A stretch of DNA of 64,000 bases from an uncultured Clostridia bacterium (GCA_946187325.1 CAMHQC010000004.1:32884-96883), one strand, 5' to 3'; positions 7,149 to 17,702 are shown, counted from the stretch's first letter. Numbers and translations: made by a program. Notes: generated by a model not told the origin, from the sequence alone.

Positions 7149-7586
7149 TTACATATATTTTTCCGCCGCGGCTACGGCTAAACGGTCGCATCTCTCGTTT
7201 TCGGGATGCCCCGCGTGACCTTTAACCCAGTTTATATCGACATCGTGCGTGTCGTATAGTACCAAAAGCCTTTCCCAAAGCTCAGGGTTTAGGGCTTTTT
7301 CTTTTTTATTTCTCATCCATCCGTTAGCCTTCCATTTTTTAGCCCAGCCCTGAGTGAGAGCGTTCGCTACGTACTGGCTGTCGGTGTAAAGCTCTACGCG
7401 GCAAGGCTCCTTTAAAAGCTCTAACGCCTTTATTACCGCCGTAAGCTCCATACGGTTGTTGGTTGTATCGGCTTCTCCGCCCGAAATTTCTTTTTCTACG
7501 CCTTTATATCTGAGAATTGCTCCCCAGCCCCCTGGACCCGGGTTGCCTTTACAGGCTCCGTCCGTAAAAATTTCAACATTTTTCAT
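7149..7586 (-). CDS. rnhA: ribonuclease HI
   Basis: Cleaves the RNA strand of RNA-DNA hybrids (Okazaki primers, R-loops). Classical type I features: [17 protein letters not shown] at the start, the catalytic acids in [20 protein letters not shown] and the C-terminal NERCDRLA, plus the basic KKWKANGWM helix/loop typical of bacterial RNase HI. Length ~146 residues is usual. ATG at 7586 is preferred to 7592 because GAGG lies 7 bases before it, whereas 7592 is only one base behind GAGG. Confidence 0.95.
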   Translation of the reverse strand: MKNVEIFTDGACKGNPGPGGWGAILRYKGVEKEISGGEADTTNNRMELTAVIKALELLKEPCRVELYTDSQYVANALTQGWAKKWKANGWMRNKKEKALNPELWERLLVLYDTHDVDINWVKGHAGHPENERCDRLAVAAAEKYM

Positions 7587-7713
7587 ATACATACCTCGCA
7601 GTTTTGTTACTTTGAGTATACCATTTTATTGTTTGTAATGCAATACGGCATTAAAATATTAAAACCTGTCTATAATATTATAAAAATGTATATCCAAATT
7701 CTTCCGCTATCTC

Positions 7714-7743
7714 TTGACATAGGGGAGGTGAATAAGTTACAAT
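7714..7743 (+). promoter_or_regulatory. possible promoter upstream of RNase J
   Basis: TTGACA (7714-7719), 18-base spacer, TACAAT (7738-7743). If used, the transcript would carry the reverse copy of the structured repeat in a leader of roughly 310 bases before the rnj start. Between rnhA and this promoter (7587-7713) I see only AT-rich sequence. Confidence 0.5.
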
Positions 7744-7796
7744 ATAGTGAATACTTATAATAGGATAATAGGCAAATAGCGCAATTTGTCTTATTT

Positions 7797-8024
7797 ACTC
7801 TATAGGAAATTACTCAAAATCGGTAAAAAAATTCAAGCGTACCTATGTTAAGGAAAAGAACATTTCACCTAACTCCTATAGAGCAAAAATATAAATATTG
7901 TCTGCTCAGTTGCACGCTGCGCGCGCACGAGCTGAGGTGATGTTCAAAACTTGTTTTGGGTAACATCACCCATACAACGGAAAGGACTATGCGAAAGCGG
8001 ACGCGCCGATTGCGCGCGCTTTCT
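7797..8024 (-). repeat. modular structured repeat, copy B (reverse orientation)
   Basis: Reverse-complement copy of the element at 6219-6545. Module Z lies at 7797-7886 (CTCTATAGGA ... TCCTATAGAGCAA) with a diverged centre; module Y is the GCTCAGTTGCACGC...GCACGAGCTGAG hairpin (about 7904-7935). A single-unit hairpin GGTGATGTTCAAAAC / TTTTGGGTAACATCACC lies at 7936-7970, and module X (GCGAAAGCGG...GCGCGCTTTC) ends near 8022. It occupies the leader of the RNase J gene. Confidence 0.85.
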
Positions 8025-8062
8025 TAGAGAACGGAAAATCTAAAGAAAACGGAGGTATATTT

Positions 8063-9841
8063 GTGGCTGAATATAAAAAACAAAAGCGCTTTACAGGTAA
8101 ACGAGGCGTAAAAGCCAATTCGGGCAAGAAGTATTATAACAACAGAAAACCGCAAAAAAGAAAGAAACAGCCCGAAAAATCTAAACCGTCAATAAAAATC
8201 GCGTTTTTAGGCGGACTTAACGAAATCGGAAAGAATATTACTTTATTCGAGTGCGAGGGAGATATTGTACTGCTCGACTGCGGTATGGCTTTTCCTGACG
8301 GAGATATGCTCGGAGTAGACCTTGTGATCCCCGATTTCAGCTATATCGAGCAGAATATAGATAAAGTAAAGGGTATGGTAGTTACCCACGGACACGAGGA
8401 TCATATCGGCGGAATACCGTTTTTACTCTCAAAAATGAATATCCCGATTTACGGCACACCGCTTACAATCGGACTTTTAAGCAATAAATTAAAGGAACAC
8501 AGCCTCTTTAACTCGGCTAAGCTCAACGTAGTTAACGCGGGCGGAAGGGTTAAAATCGGATGCTTCGAGGCGGAGTTTATTCACGTGAACCATTCAATCC
8601 CCGACTCCTGCGCTATCGCGCTTCATACTCCGGCGGGAGTAGTTGTACATTCGGGCGACTTTAAAATCGACTGTACGCCCTTTGTCGGAAATATGATTGA
8701 CCTTCATTCGTTCGCGCGTCTCGGTAACGAGGGCGTACTCGCGTTTTTGTGCGAGAGTACTAACGCCGATCGTCCGGGCTATACCGCTACGGAACAGACC
8801 GTAACCTCGAGCTTGGACAGTCTTTTCCGCGACGCTATAAACAGCCGGATTATTATAGCTACCTTCGCGTCGAATGTTAACCGCGTCCAGCAGATTATCG
8901 ACTGCGCCGAAAAATATAACCGAAAGGTAGCTTTCTCGGGACGTTCAATGGTCAATTATATGAAGGTTGCCGAGGAACTCGGATATCTTAAAATTCCTAA
9001 CAATATGGTTATAGATATTGATATGCTCTCGAGATTTAATCCCGAGCAGATTGTCTTAATTACTACAGGAAGCCAGGGCGAGCCTATGTCCGCGCTTTCG
9101 AGAATGGCTTATTCCGATCACAGAAAGGTCGTAGTAGGCGAGGGCGACTTTATTATCATTTCCGCTAATCCTATCCCGGGTAACGAGAAAACTGTCGGAA
9201 ATGTAGTTGATGAGCTTCTAAAGAGAGGCTGTAAGGTTATTTACGAGGGTATGTATGATGTTCACGTATCCGGACACGCCTGCCAGGAGGAGCTTAAAAT
9301 TCTCCAAAAGCTCGTAAACGCTAAGTATTTTATTCCTGTTCACGGCGAACAGAAGCACCTTAGAAAGAACGCCGAGCTCGCTCAGTCCTTAGGCGTTGAT
9401 AAAAAGAATATATATATCGGTGATATCGGAAGCCAAATCGAAGTGAACGAAAAATATATGAAGGAGCTTTCGCCCGTTACCGCGGGAAAAGTTTTCGTAG
9501 ACGGACTCGGTGTAGGAGATGTAGGCTCTATCGTTTTACGCGACAGAAAACATCTCGCCCAGGACGGACTCATTATTATCGTAGCTTCGCTCGACGTTTA
9601 CGACGGTCACGTTATAAGCGGTCCCGATATTGTGTCGAGAGGCTTTGTATATGTCCGCGAGAGCGAGGAATTGCTCGACGAAATCCGCGAGCGCGCGCTC
9701 AATATCCTCGAGGACTGCGCCGATAATAACATAAAAGAATGGGGTACTATTAAGAATCGTATTAAGGACGACGTTTCCAAAATGATTGGACAGAAAACCC
9801 GTCGCTTCCCGATGATTCTCCCGATTTTACAGGAAGTTTAA
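8063..9841 (+). CDS. rnj: ribonuclease J
   Basis: Dual endo- and 5'-3' exoribonuclease of mRNA decay and rRNA maturation in Gram-positives. Metallo-beta-lactamase core begins at about residue 43 (IKIAFLGGLNEIGKNI); the zinc motif HGHEDH is at 109-114; beta-CASP segment with STNADRPGYT and the GSQGEPMSALSRMA motif; RNase J C-terminal domain at the end. 592 residues, longer than B. subtilis RNase J1 (555), mainly due to a basic N-terminal tail of ~42 residues rich in Lys/Arg. GTG start at 8063 with GGAGG 7 bases upstream. Begins a plus-strand run rnj-gdpP-rplI-dnaB-tilS-hpt-ftsH. Confidence 0.93.
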   Translation: MAEYKKQKRFTGKRGVKANSGKKYYNNRKPQKRKKQPEKSKPSIKIAFLGGLNEIGKNITLFECEGDIVLLDCGMAFPDGDMLGVDLVIPDFSYIEQNIDKVKGMVVTHGHEDHIGGIPFLLSKMNIPIYGTPLTIGLLSNKLKEHSLFNSAKLNVVNAGGRVKIGCFEAEFIHVNHSIPDSCAIALHTPAGVVVHSGDFKIDCTPFVGNMIDLHSFARLGNEGVLAFLCESTNADRPGYTATEQTVTSSLDSLFRDAINSRIIIATFASNVNRVQQIIDCAEKYNRKVAFSGRSMVNYMKVAEELGYLKIPNNMVIDIDMLSRFNPEQIVLITTGSQGEPMSALSRMAYSDHRKVVVGEGDFIIISANPIPGNEKTVGNVVDELLKRGCKVIYEGMYDVHVSGHACQEELKILQKLVNAKYFIPVHGEQKHLRKNAELAQSLGVDKKNIYIGDIGSQIEVNEKYMKELSPVTAGKVFVDGLGVGDVGSIVLRDRKHLAQDGLIIIVASLDVYDGHVISGPDIVSRGFVYVRESEELLDEIRERALNILEDCADNNIKEWGTIKNRIKDDVSKMIGQKTRRFPMILPILQEV

Positions 9842-9842
9842 T

Positions 9843-9894
9843 GACAGGTAACAGGTTTTAGGTTACAGGTTATAGGTTTTGGGTTACATTAACA
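9843..9894 (+). repeat. degenerate heptamer tract (GGTTACA type)
   Basis: Intergenic run that reads in 7-base steps: GGTAACA, GGTTTTA, GGTTACA, GGTTATA, GGTTTTG, GGTTACA, then TTAACAG. Lies immediately after the rnj stop and before the gdpP ribosome site. One of at least a dozen such tracts in the window. Confidence 0.8.
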
Positions 9895-9917
9895 GTTTAA
9901 ATGTGGAGATTTAAAAT

Positions 9918-11858
9918 ATGAGAAGGAAAGTATGGACCACGAGTCCGTGGTTTTTGGTAATCGCGGTATTGCTTTTCGTTATGTCGGCGTTTACCTTCCG
10001 GTACAATTTCATATTATCCTGCGCTGAGATAGCTGTCGGAGCCGCTTCGGTTTTCTTTGTTATTGTTTCGAGAATCAGGCTCAAGAAATATATCGAAAAA
10101 ACCGTCTCAAGCACAATCTCCAATATTTCCGATATTAACCAGACTTACCTCGAGCGGTTTAAAATGCCCGTAGTTGTGGTAGGAAAATTCGGCGATATTT
10201 TGTGGAGTAACTCGCGCTTTAAAAAGCAGCTGTGTATGGGCAGAAATCCCGTTAACGAGAATATTACCGTGTATCTCGGCTCAAAAACCGTCGATGAAGC
10301 CGCCGACAGCGATGTTCTCGAAATCTATTTCGACGGACATCACTACGCCGTTTACTGTACCGCTTCCGACGAGGGATATGTTTTCTTCTTTATAGATAAT
10401 ACCCACTACAGCACTATCGCTAAAAAGTTTAACGAAACTCAAAAATCGGTAGCGCTTATCGTGTTTGATAACAGGGAACAGTTCTCTAACGACAGCGAGG
10501 AAGATACCGTCGCGGTAGTTACCGAGGTGGAGAACAAGCTTCTGAGATTCGCTATCGACAACGGCGCTCTCTATAAACGCCTTCCGTCGAATAAGTATAT
10601 GATAATCTTCGACAAAATCCATCTCGATAAGATTATCGCCGATAAATTCCCTATTTTAAAAGAAATCCGTACCATTAAGTACAACGACCGTGAAGCGACA
10701 ATTTCAGTCGGAATAGGCGCGGACTGCGACTCTATAGTCGAAAGCGAACAGAAGGCCAGAAAGGCTCTCGATATGTCGCTCGGCAGAGGCGGAGACCAGG
10801 TAGCCGTAATGCGCGGTGAAAACTACGAGTTTTTCGGAGGAGTTTCCTCGGGAATCGAGCGTATGAGTAAGGTTAGAACCCGAGTTGTCGCTACCTCGAT
10901 TTCGAGGGTTATTACCGAATCCGACCGAGTTCTTATTATGGGACACCGTTTCTCCGATTTAGACTGTATCGGAGCGGCTGTAGGACTTCAGCCTGTTATC
11001 GAAAAAGGCTTTAAAAAGAACTGCCGAATCGTAGTAAACAAGGAAAGCTCTATGGCTCAAAGCCTCATTAATCACGTCGAGGCTGAAAAGAAAAATATGT
11101 TTATTTCGGTAGAGGAAGGAATAAAATATTTAACCCCTAAAACTCTGCTTATCGTAGTAGATACCCATATTCCGAATGTGGTTGAAAGCCCAGAAATACT
11201 CGAAAAGAGTAAACGCGTTGTCGTAATCGACCACCATCGAAAAATGGTTAATTATATTGATAACGCTATTGTCTTTTTCCACGAACCGACTTCGTCGTCC
11301 GCGTGCGAAATGGTCGCCGAGCTTATTACATATTTAGGCGAAAATCATTGCTCAAAGCTTCAGGCTGAGGCGATGCTTTCGGGAATAATGCTCGATACCA
11401 AAAATTTTGTACTCCGTACGGGAGTACGCACCTTTGAAGCGGCGGCGTTCCTGCGTAAGAAAGGCGCCGATACCGTCGAAACAAAGCGCTTGTTCTCAAG
11501 CTCGCTTGAGATTCATAAGGAAAAATATAAAATCGTAGACAGCGCCGAGCTGTTAAGCGGATGCGCTGTTGCGGTTACAGATACCGTAAGCGAAAATATC
11601 CGCCTTATCTGCGCTCAGGCCGCGGATGAGCTTCTCACGATTGAGGGAGTTGACGCGGGCTTCGTTATCTTTAAATCCGCCGACGGCACGGTTAATATCT
11701 CCGCGAGAAGCTACGGAAAGCTTAACGTCCAGGTGGTTATGGAAGCTCTGGGCGGCGGAGGCCATCAGAATATGGCGGCTACACAGCTCGGAAAAATTAC
11801 CCTCAAAGAAGCTAAAGACACGCTTCTTACGGCGATTGATAATATTATAAATGTATAG
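9918..11858 (+). CDS. gdpP: cyclic di-AMP phosphodiesterase GdpP
   Basis: Membrane-bound enzyme that hydrolyses c-di-AMP to pApA. Order of parts: two TM helices (about residues 10-52), a PAS-like region (~70-150), a degenerate GGDEF domain (~170-300), then DHH (GHRFSDLDCIGAAVG near 340; VVVIDHHRK near 437) and DHHA1 with GGGGHQNMAATQ near 612. The DHH entry motif has S where many relatives have N/P, but the metal-binding Asp/His pattern is retained. 646 residues, typical. Followed by rplI and dnaB, the conserved Firmicute gene order. Confidence 0.93.
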   Translation: MRRKVWTTSPWFLVIAVLLFVMSAFTFRYNFILSCAEIAVGAASVFFVIVSRIRLKKYIEKTVSSTISNISDINQTYLERFKMPVVVVGKFGDILWSNSRFKKQLCMGRNPVNENITVYLGSKTVDEAADSDVLEIYFDGHHYAVYCTASDEGYVFFFIDNTHYSTIAKKFNETQKSVALIVFDNREQFSNDSEEDTVAVVTEVENKLLRFAIDNGALYKRLPSNKYMIIFDKIHLDKIIADKFPILKEIRTIKYNDREATISVGIGADCDSIVESEQKARKALDMSLGRGGDQVAVMRGENYEFFGGVSSGIERMSKVRTRVVATSISRVITESDRVLIMGHRFSDLDCIGAAVGLQPVIEKGFKKNCRIVVNKESSMAQSLINHVEAEKKNMFISVEEGIKYLTPKTLLIVVDTHIPNVVESPEILEKSKRVVVIDHHRKMVNYIDNAIVFFHEPTSSSACEMVAELITYLGENHCSKLQAEAMLSGIMLDTKNFVLRTGVRTFEAAAFLRKKGADTVETKRLFSSSLEIHKEKYKIVDSAELLSGCAVAVTDTVSENIRLICAQAADELLTIEGVDAGFVIFKSADGTVNISARSYGKLNVQVVMEALGGGGHQNMAATQLGKITLKEAKDTLLTAIDNIINV

Positions 11859-11908
11859 TATTAAATTTATATAGATAAGGCTCGCGCCTTAAGAAAGGTA
11901 AGGTTAAA

Positions 11909-12358
11909 ATGAAAGTTATTTTATTAAAAGACGTTAAACCTTTAGGAAAGAAAGGCGAACTTGTAAACGCTTCGGACGGATACGCCCGCAACTTTCTTTT
12001 TCCCAGAAAGCTCGCGCGTGAAGCTAACGCTCAGGCTATGAACGAGTATAAAAACGCCGAGGACAGCAAGAATTATAAAATAGCTACCCAGAAGGCTCAG
12101 GCTAACCACTATAAAGAACAGCTCGAGGGCAAAACCCTCACTATGAAAGCTAAAGGCAGCGGCGATAAGCTTTTCGGAAGCGTTACCGCTAAGGATATCG
12201 CGGCTGAAATTAAGAATAAGTATCAGATTACCGTCGATAAGAGAAAGCTTGTACTTCCACAGGATATCAAGTCTTTCGGAAACTATACCGTAGAGGTTAA
12301 ACTCTATACGGGTATTTCCGCTAAGGTTAAGGTTGAGGTTGTAGACGCGGAGAAGTAA
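11909..12358 (+). CDS. rplI: 50S ribosomal protein L9
   Basis: Large-subunit ribosomal protein with an N-terminal rRNA-binding domain ([30 protein letters not shown]..., the family signature), a long connecting helix (~45-75) and a C-terminal domain ending [18 protein letters not shown]. 149 residues as expected. GAAAGGTAAGG upstream serves as ribosome site. Sits between gdpP and dnaB as in most Firmicutes. Confidence 0.96.
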   Translation: MKVILLKDVKPLGKKGELVNASDGYARNFLFPRKLAREANAQAMNEYKNAEDSKNYKIATQKAQANHYKEQLEGKTLTMKAKGSGDKLFGSVTAKDIAAEIKNKYQITVDKRKLVLPQDIKSFGNYTVEVKLYTGISAKVKVEVVDAEK

Positions 12359-12429
12359 GCGGATTACAGGTTATAGCTGTTAACGTGATAATCACTGAAT
12401 GTCAGAAGGTTAGATGAGGAGATTTAAAG

Positions 12430-13806
12430 ATGGCGGATGCTAATGTGAAAACTGGATATGACGGATTAAATCTGCCCTATAGTCCCGAGGCGGAACAGGC
12501 GGTTTTGGGCGCGATTATCCTCGATAACAGGATGCTTGACGAAGTAGTTGAGGTTTTAGGCGATTCTAAATTCTTCTACGTCGCGCTTCACCGAGTGATT
12601 TATTCCGCTATGCTCGACCTGTTTAACACGGGAAAAAGCGTGGATTTTGTAACTCTGCTCGAAGTTCTTAAACGTGAAAGAGAGTTCGACGACGCTACGG
12701 GCAAAACCTACCTTATGGATTTAGCCCAGAACTGTCCGTCGGTTTCAAACGCGCCCGAGTACGCTAAAATTGTTCGTGATAAATACGATGTGCGAAGGCT
12801 TATAAATACCTCGCGCGATATTATAGACGAGGCTTCCGCGGGCGAAAGCGAGCCGAAGGTTCTTATTGACTCCGCGGAGCAGAAAATTTTTGATATTAGA
12901 CGTGATAATACCCAAGGCTTAGAGGAACTCTCCAAGGTAGTGCTTCGGGAGTTCGACCGATTGGACGCGCTTAATAATAACGCCGACGCTTTACTGAAAC
13001 CGATTCCGTCGGGTATAGGCGATCTCGACAGGGTAATTACGGGGCTTAACCGTTCCGACCTTATTCTGCTCGCGGCTCGCCCGGGTATGGGTAAAACCAG
13101 TTTCGCGCTCAATATAGCGCGTTACGTCGCTTCTACAGCTAAAAAGACCGTGGCGTTTTTCTCGCTCGAAATGACTAAGGAACAGCTCGCTTCCAGGCTT
13201 ATGTCCACCGAAGCGCTCGTTCAGGGCACAAAGCTTAGAACAGGTAAGCTCTCCGACGAGGAATGGGTTCGAATTGTTTCCGCGGGCGACGTGTTGTCGA
13301 AATGCAAATTTTATCTCGACGATACCCCCGGTATCACCGTTGCCGAAATTAAATCGAAGTTAAGACGACTTAAAAATATAGACTTGGTAGTAATCGACTA
13401 CCTCCAGCTTATGACCAGCGGACGCAGAATTGATAATCGTGTCCAGGAGGTATCCGAAATTACAAGAAACCTAAAGATTCTCGCTAAGGAAATGAACGTA
13501 CCCGTAATATGTCTCTCCCAGCTTAACCGTGCCGCCGAATCACGACAGGATCACCGTCCTATGCTTTCGGATTTGCGTGAGTCGGGCTCTATCGAGCAGG
13601 ACGCGGATATTATTCTTTTTCTCTATCGTGACGGCTATTACTCTAAGTCGGGCGACGAAGAAAACGAACCCGCGGGACCCGCCGCGGACGAGAACAGCGG
13701 CGAGTGTATCGTAGCTAAAAACCGACACGGCGAAACTACTACAGTTAAATTGCACTGGCAGGGCGAGTTTATGCGCTTCACTTCTGTGGAGAGGAATTAT
13801 GAGTAA
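12430..13806 (+). CDS. dnaB: replicative DNA helicase DnaB
   Basis: Hexameric helicase that unwinds DNA at the replication fork. N-terminal DnaB domain about residues 12-115 (LPYSPEAEQAVLGAI), linker, and RecA-like C-terminal domain with Walker A (ARPGMGKTSFALN near 216), FFSLEM, and Walker B VVIDYLQLM near 330, followed by LSQLNR and the EQDADII arginine-finger region. 458 residues, full length. Gap after rplI carries a short, weak heptamer-like stretch (about 12360-12385). Ends 8 bases inside tilS. Confidence 0.96.
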   Translation: MADANVKTGYDGLNLPYSPEAEQAVLGAIILDNRMLDEVVEVLGDSKFFYVALHRVIYSAMLDLFNTGKSVDFVTLLEVLKREREFDDATGKTYLMDLAQNCPSVSNAPEYAKIVRDKYDVRRLINTSRDIIDEASAGESEPKVLIDSAEQKIFDIRRDNTQGLEELSKVVLREFDRLDALNNNADALLKPIPSGIGDLDRVITGLNRSDLILLAARPGMGKTSFALNIARYVASTAKKTVAFFSLEMTKEQLASRLMSTEALVQGTKLRTGKLSDEEWVRIVSAGDVLSKCKFYLDDTPGITVAEIKSKLRRLKNIDLVVIDYLQLMTSGRRIDNRVQEVSEITRNLKILAKEMNVPVICLSQLNRAAESRQDHRPMLSDLRESGSIEQDADIILFLYRDGYYSKSGDEENEPAGPAADENSGECIVAKNRHGETTTVKLHWQGEFMRFTSVERNYE

Positions 13807-15103
13807 TTTCGTAAACGAAGTCGAGCGGACTATGCTCGGGTATAATATGATTGACCCGAACGATACGGTAATCGCGGCTCTTTCGGGAGGCGCGGATTCT
13901 GTGTCACTACTCTACGCCCTTAATTCCTTAAAAGAAAAATACTCGCTGAACATAAAAGCCGCTCATCTAAACCACAATCTGCGCGGAGCGGAAGCAGAGC
14001 GTGACGAAAAATTTGTCCGAAGTCTTTGCGAAAATCTTAAAATCGAGCTTTTTGTAAAAAGCGTCGATATTAAAAAAATCGCCGAAACAGAAAAAATCGG
14101 AACGGAGCTTGCGGGGAGAAACGAGCGCTATAAATTTTTCAGCGGGCTTTCCGAAAAATACGGCGCTAAAATCGCTACCGCCCATAACGCCGACGATAAT
14201 CTCGAAACTGTTATTTTTAATTTAATCAGAGGCGCGGGGATAAACGGTATGAGCGGAATTAAACCCGTCAGGGATAATATAATCCGTCCGCTTATTAGGC
14301 TGAGCCGAACCGAGATCGAAAGCTATATCGAGGAAAACTCGCTGTCGTATGTGACAGACAGCACCAATCTGACCGACGATTATACCCGAAATAAAATACG
14401 ACATTCACTCGTTCCAATTATGAAAGAGATTAACCCGAACGTGCTGAAAAATGTCGCCGATGAAACTGAAATTTTCAGCAGCGTTAATTCTTATTTAGAA
14501 TTAAAATCTGATGAATATATAAAAAAATGCCGTACAGAAAACGGCTATAAAACCGACGAACTTAAAAAAATTCCCGACGAAATTAAACCGACCGTTATCT
14601 ACAGGTTGTTAAAGCAAAACGAAATTTTGCCCGAGTATAAGCATATTTCGCTGATTTTATCCGTTCTTAATTCAGGCGCGGTTGATTTAAACGGAAGTAT
14701 ACGCGCGGTGTCGAAGCAGGGGATACTGAGGTTTACCGCGACCGATAAACCCACCGATTGTATTTCCGAAATAGAATTAAAAATCCCGATGGAATTTAAA
14801 TATAACGGCAACGATTATTCTGTAAAAGAAATAAAAAACAGTCCCGAAGCTCTTAAGCTCTCGGTGATTGAAAATAGTCCTGTATTCAGAACAAGAAGCG
14901 CGGGGGATAAGTTCACCCTGCCAAAAAGAAAGGTAACTAAATCGCTAAAAAAGCTCTTTAACGAGCTTAAAATCCCCGAAGAAAACCGGGATTCTATCCT
15001 GATTCTCGCGAGTGGCAGCGAGGTTTACTGGATAGACGGAATAGGCGCCTCGGAAAACGCCCGTGACTATAACGAAAGCGGATTTATTATAAAAAAATTT
15101 TAA
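13799..15103 (+). CDS. tilS: tRNA(Ile)-lysidine synthetase
   Basis: Ligates lysine onto C34 of tRNA-Ile(CAU), switching its codon recognition from AUG to AUA. PP-loop SGGADSVSLL near residue 30, AHLNHNLRG at 58-66, the DDYTRNKIRH segment near 197, and a TilS C-terminal domain (RSAGDKFTLP.....KKLFNELKIP). 434 residues. ATG overlaps the dnaB stop by 8 bases. tilS-hpt-ftsH is a conserved Firmicute order. Confidence 0.94.
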   Translation: MSNFVNEVERTMLGYNMIDPNDTVIAALSGGADSVSLLYALNSLKEKYSLNIKAAHLNHNLRGAEAERDEKFVRSLCENLKIELFVKSVDIKKIAETEKIGTELAGRNERYKFFSGLSEKYGAKIATAHNADDNLETVIFNLIRGAGINGMSGIKPVRDNIIRPLIRLSRTEIESYIEENSLSYVTDSTNLTDDYTRNKIRHSLVPIMKEINPNVLKNVADETEIFSSVNSYLELKSDEYIKKCRTENGYKTDELKKIPDEIKPTVIYRLLKQNEILPEYKHISLILSVLNSGAVDLNGSIRAVSKQGILRFTATDKPTDCISEIELKIPMEFKYNGNDYSVKEIKNSPEALKLSVIENSPVFRTRSAGDKFTLPKRKVTKSLKKLFNELKIPEENRDSILILASGSEVYWIDGIGASENARDYNESGFIIKKF

Positions 15104-15124
15104 TTAACATAAAGGAGTATAGGT

Positions 15125-15661
15125 ATGCATAAGGATTTGGAAAAAATTCTCGTAAGCGAAAGTGAAATTAAGGAAATTGTCGAGCGTCTGGCTGCTGAAA
15201 TCGACCGCGATTATCAGGACAAGGACTGGATTATGGTAGGCGTTCTTAAAGGAAGCGTTCTGTTTATGGCTGACCTTATGAAAGCGATGAAAAACGACTT
15301 TAAAATTGACTTCGTAGTAGTATCTTCCTATGCCGACGGTACCGAAAGCACAGGCAGAGTTAACGTGCTCAAGGATATTTCCCAGTCTATCGTGGGTAAG
15401 GACTTACTTATTGTCGAGGATATTATCGACTCCGGCAATACGCTCAACTTCCTTGTAAAATACTTTATGGCTAAGGGGGCTAATACCGTAAAAATGGTAA
15501 CCCTGTTCGATAAGCCCGACAGAAGAAAGGTAGAAGTTCCCGTCGAGTATGTCGGAAAGGTTATCCCCGACGCGTTTATCGTAGGTTACGGACTCGATTA
15601 CGCCGAGAAATACCGTACTCTGCCTTATGTCGGAATTTTAAAACCAGAGGTTTATTCTTAA
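15125..15661 (+). CDS. hpt: hypoxanthine phosphoribosyltransferase
   Basis: Purine salvage: converts hypoxanthine or guanine plus PRPP to IMP or GMP. The PRPP loop LLIVEDIIDSGNTL is near residue 100, the metal-binding/hood region VGVLKGSVLFMADL near 40, and VGYGLDYAEKYRTLPYVG near 160. 178 residues, normal. AAAGGAGTATAGGT precedes the ATG. Confidence 0.95.
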   Translation: MHKDLEKILVSESEIKEIVERLAAEIDRDYQDKDWIMVGVLKGSVLFMADLMKAMKNDFKIDFVVVSSYADGTESTGRVNVLKDISQSIVGKDLLIVEDIIDSGNTLNFLVKYFMAKGANTVKMVTLFDKPDRRKVEVPVEYVGKVIPDAFIVGYGLDYAEKYRTLPYVGILKPEVYS

Positions 15662-15707
15662 TAAATCGAAAGATAATTACAATACTATATTAAGGAGTGA
15701 ATGAGTA

Positions 15708-17621
15708 TTGGATAATAAAAAGAAAACCCGTAATCTGCTCTTTTATATCGGAATACCTATCGTGGTAATACTGCTCGTAACTCTGCTTTTTAATTCACAA
15801 CAGCAGGGCGAAACAGTCAAAACCTCTACAATGGTGGGTTATTTCGAAAAAGGTCAGGTTAAGGATTACCAGCTTAACTACGGTACAGGCGCGATTAAGA
15901 TTACCCTTAACGACAAGAAGAAAACCGTAGTTACAGGTACTATAGCCGATCCCGAGGAATTCAGAGTTGATATAAAGCCGTACGTGAGCCGAAATAAAGG
16001 TATGACCTACGACTTGGTCAGAAAAACCGACAACTCTTTCCTTATGAATATACTGCCGACTATTATTCTGTTCGTGCTGATAATAGCGTTCTGGTTCTTT
16101 ATAATGCGCCGTATGGGCTCAGCGGGTCTCGGCGGTAAAGAGATGAGCTTCGGCAAGGCTAAGATTAAAAATACCAACGATGAAAAACGTAAAACTACGT
16201 TTGACGACGTAGCGGGAGCCGACGAGGAAAAAGAGGAGCTCGAGGAAATTGTAGAATTTCTTAAATCTCCCGAAAAATACAATACCCTCGGCGCGAGGAT
16301 CCCTAAGGGCGTGCTTCTTGTAGGCCCTCCGGGAACAGGTAAAACCCTGCTGGCGAGAGCTGTCGCGGGTGAGGCGGGAGTACCTTTCTTCTCGATTTCG
16401 GGTTCCGATTTCGTAGAAATGTTTGTCGGCGTCGGCGCGTCGCGTGTGCGCGACTTGTTCGACCAGGCTAAGAAGAATTCTCCCTGTATTGTGTTTATCG
16501 ACGAAATCGACGCCGTAGGACGTCAGCGAGGCGCGGGTCTCGGCGGCGGCCACGACGAAAGAGAACAGACCTTAAACCAGTTGCTCGTTGAGATGGACGG
16601 CTTCGGAGCTAACGAGGGCGTTATTATGATTGCCGCTACTAACCGTCCCGATATCTTAGATCCCGCGCTTATGCGTCCGGGTCGATTCGACAGACAGGTT
16701 ATCGTAAGCTATCCCGATATTAACGGCCGTGAGGCTATCTTAAAGGTTCACGCCCGCAAGAAACCCCTCGCTCCCGATGTTAGACTGAGAACTATCGCTA
16801 AAACTACCGCGGGCTTTACGGGCGCCGACCTTGAAAACTTACTAAACGAAGCCGCTTTACTCGCCGCCAGAGCGGATAAAAAGGCTATTACTATGAAAGA
16901 AATCGAGGAAGCTACTATTAAGGTAGTGGCGGGCGCCGAGAAAAAGAGCAAGGTTATGAGCGATAAAGAAAAGAAGCTCACCGCTTATCACGAAGCGGGT
17001 CACGCTATACTTTTCCACGTTTGCGAAACTCAGGATCCCGTTCACGAAATCTCGATTATACCTCGCGGTATGGCGGGCGGATATACAATGCCGCTTCCCA
17101 CCGAGGATAAATCCTATATGTCGAGAAATGAGATGTTCGAGGATATCGTAGTAGCCTTAGGCGGACGTGTAGCCGAAGCGCTTATTCTCGACGATATCTC
17201 CACAGGCGCGTCCAATGATATCGAAAAGGCGACTAAGACCGCACGCAACATGGTTACTAAATACGGTATGACCGACGAACTCGGCCCCGTAGCTTACGGC
17301 CAGCAGAGCGGAGAGGTGTTCCTCGGAAAAGATATGGGACACGTTAAGGATTATTCCGAAGAAACCGCGGCTAAGATTGATGAACTTGTAATCTCAATCG
17401 TTAAGAAAGCCTACGGAGAAGCGGAAAGAATTCTTAAGGATAATATCGACAAGCTTCACGAAATCGCTAAATATCTTATCAAGAACGAGAAGATGCACAG
17501 CGACGATTTCGAAAAGGTTATGAACGGTACTTTCGTATGGGAAGAAGAAGCCGACGAAGACGCCGAGGATATTGTTGAGGAAACAGTTGAGGAAACCGCC
17601 GGCGAAACTTCTGAGGATTAA
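15708..17621 (+). CDS. ftsH: ATP-dependent zinc metalloprotease FtsH
   Basis: Membrane-anchored AAA+ protease for quality control of membrane and regulatory proteins. Two TM segments (about 9-27 and 107-129) bracket a small extracytoplasmic domain. Walker A GPPGTGKT lies near 206, [13 protein letters not shown] near 265, the second-region-of-homology arginines near 320, and the zinc motif HEAGH near 427. Acidic C-terminal tail. 637 residues. TTG start at 15708 with AAGGAGTG 8 bases upstream; the ATG at 15701 is out of frame and stops after five codons. Confidence 0.95.
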   Translation: MDNKKKTRNLLFYIGIPIVVILLVTLLFNSQQQGETVKTSTMVGYFEKGQVKDYQLNYGTGAIKITLNDKKKTVVTGTIADPEEFRVDIKPYVSRNKGMTYDLVRKTDNSFLMNILPTIILFVLIIAFWFFIMRRMGSAGLGGKEMSFGKAKIKNTNDEKRKTTFDDVAGADEEKEELEEIVEFLKSPEKYNTLGARIPKGVLLVGPPGTGKTLLARAVAGEAGVPFFSISGSDFVEMFVGVGASRVRDLFDQAKKNSPCIVFIDEIDAVGRQRGAGLGGGHDEREQTLNQLLVEMDGFGANEGVIMIAATNRPDILDPALMRPGRFDRQVIVSYPDINGREAILKVHARKKPLAPDVRLRTIAKTTAGFTGADLENLLNEAALLAARADKKAITMKEIEEATIKVVAGAEKKSKVMSDKEKKLTAYHEAGHAILFHVCETQDPVHEISIIPRGMAGGYTMPLPTEDKSYMSRNEMFEDIVVALGGRVAEALILDDISTGASNDIEKATKTARNMVTKYGMTDELGPVAYGQQSGEVFLGKDMGHVKDYSEETAAKIDELVISIVKKAYGEAERILKDNIDKLHEIAKYLIKNEKMHSDDFEKVMNGTFVWEEEADEDAEDIVEETVEETAGETSED

Positions 17622-17641
17622 TGTTCCGAAAATAAAAAACT

Positions 17642-17677
17642 ACGGTCGGAGAATTACATTATTTTCCGACCGTTTTT
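17642..17677 (+). terminator. intrinsic terminator after ftsH
   Basis: ACGGTCGGA (17642-17650) pairs with TCCGACCGT (17665-17673), followed by TTTT. Closes the rnj-to-ftsH run. Confidence 0.85.
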
Positions 17678-17702
17678 ACGTGTGAAAAAATGAAAAAACC
17701 TC

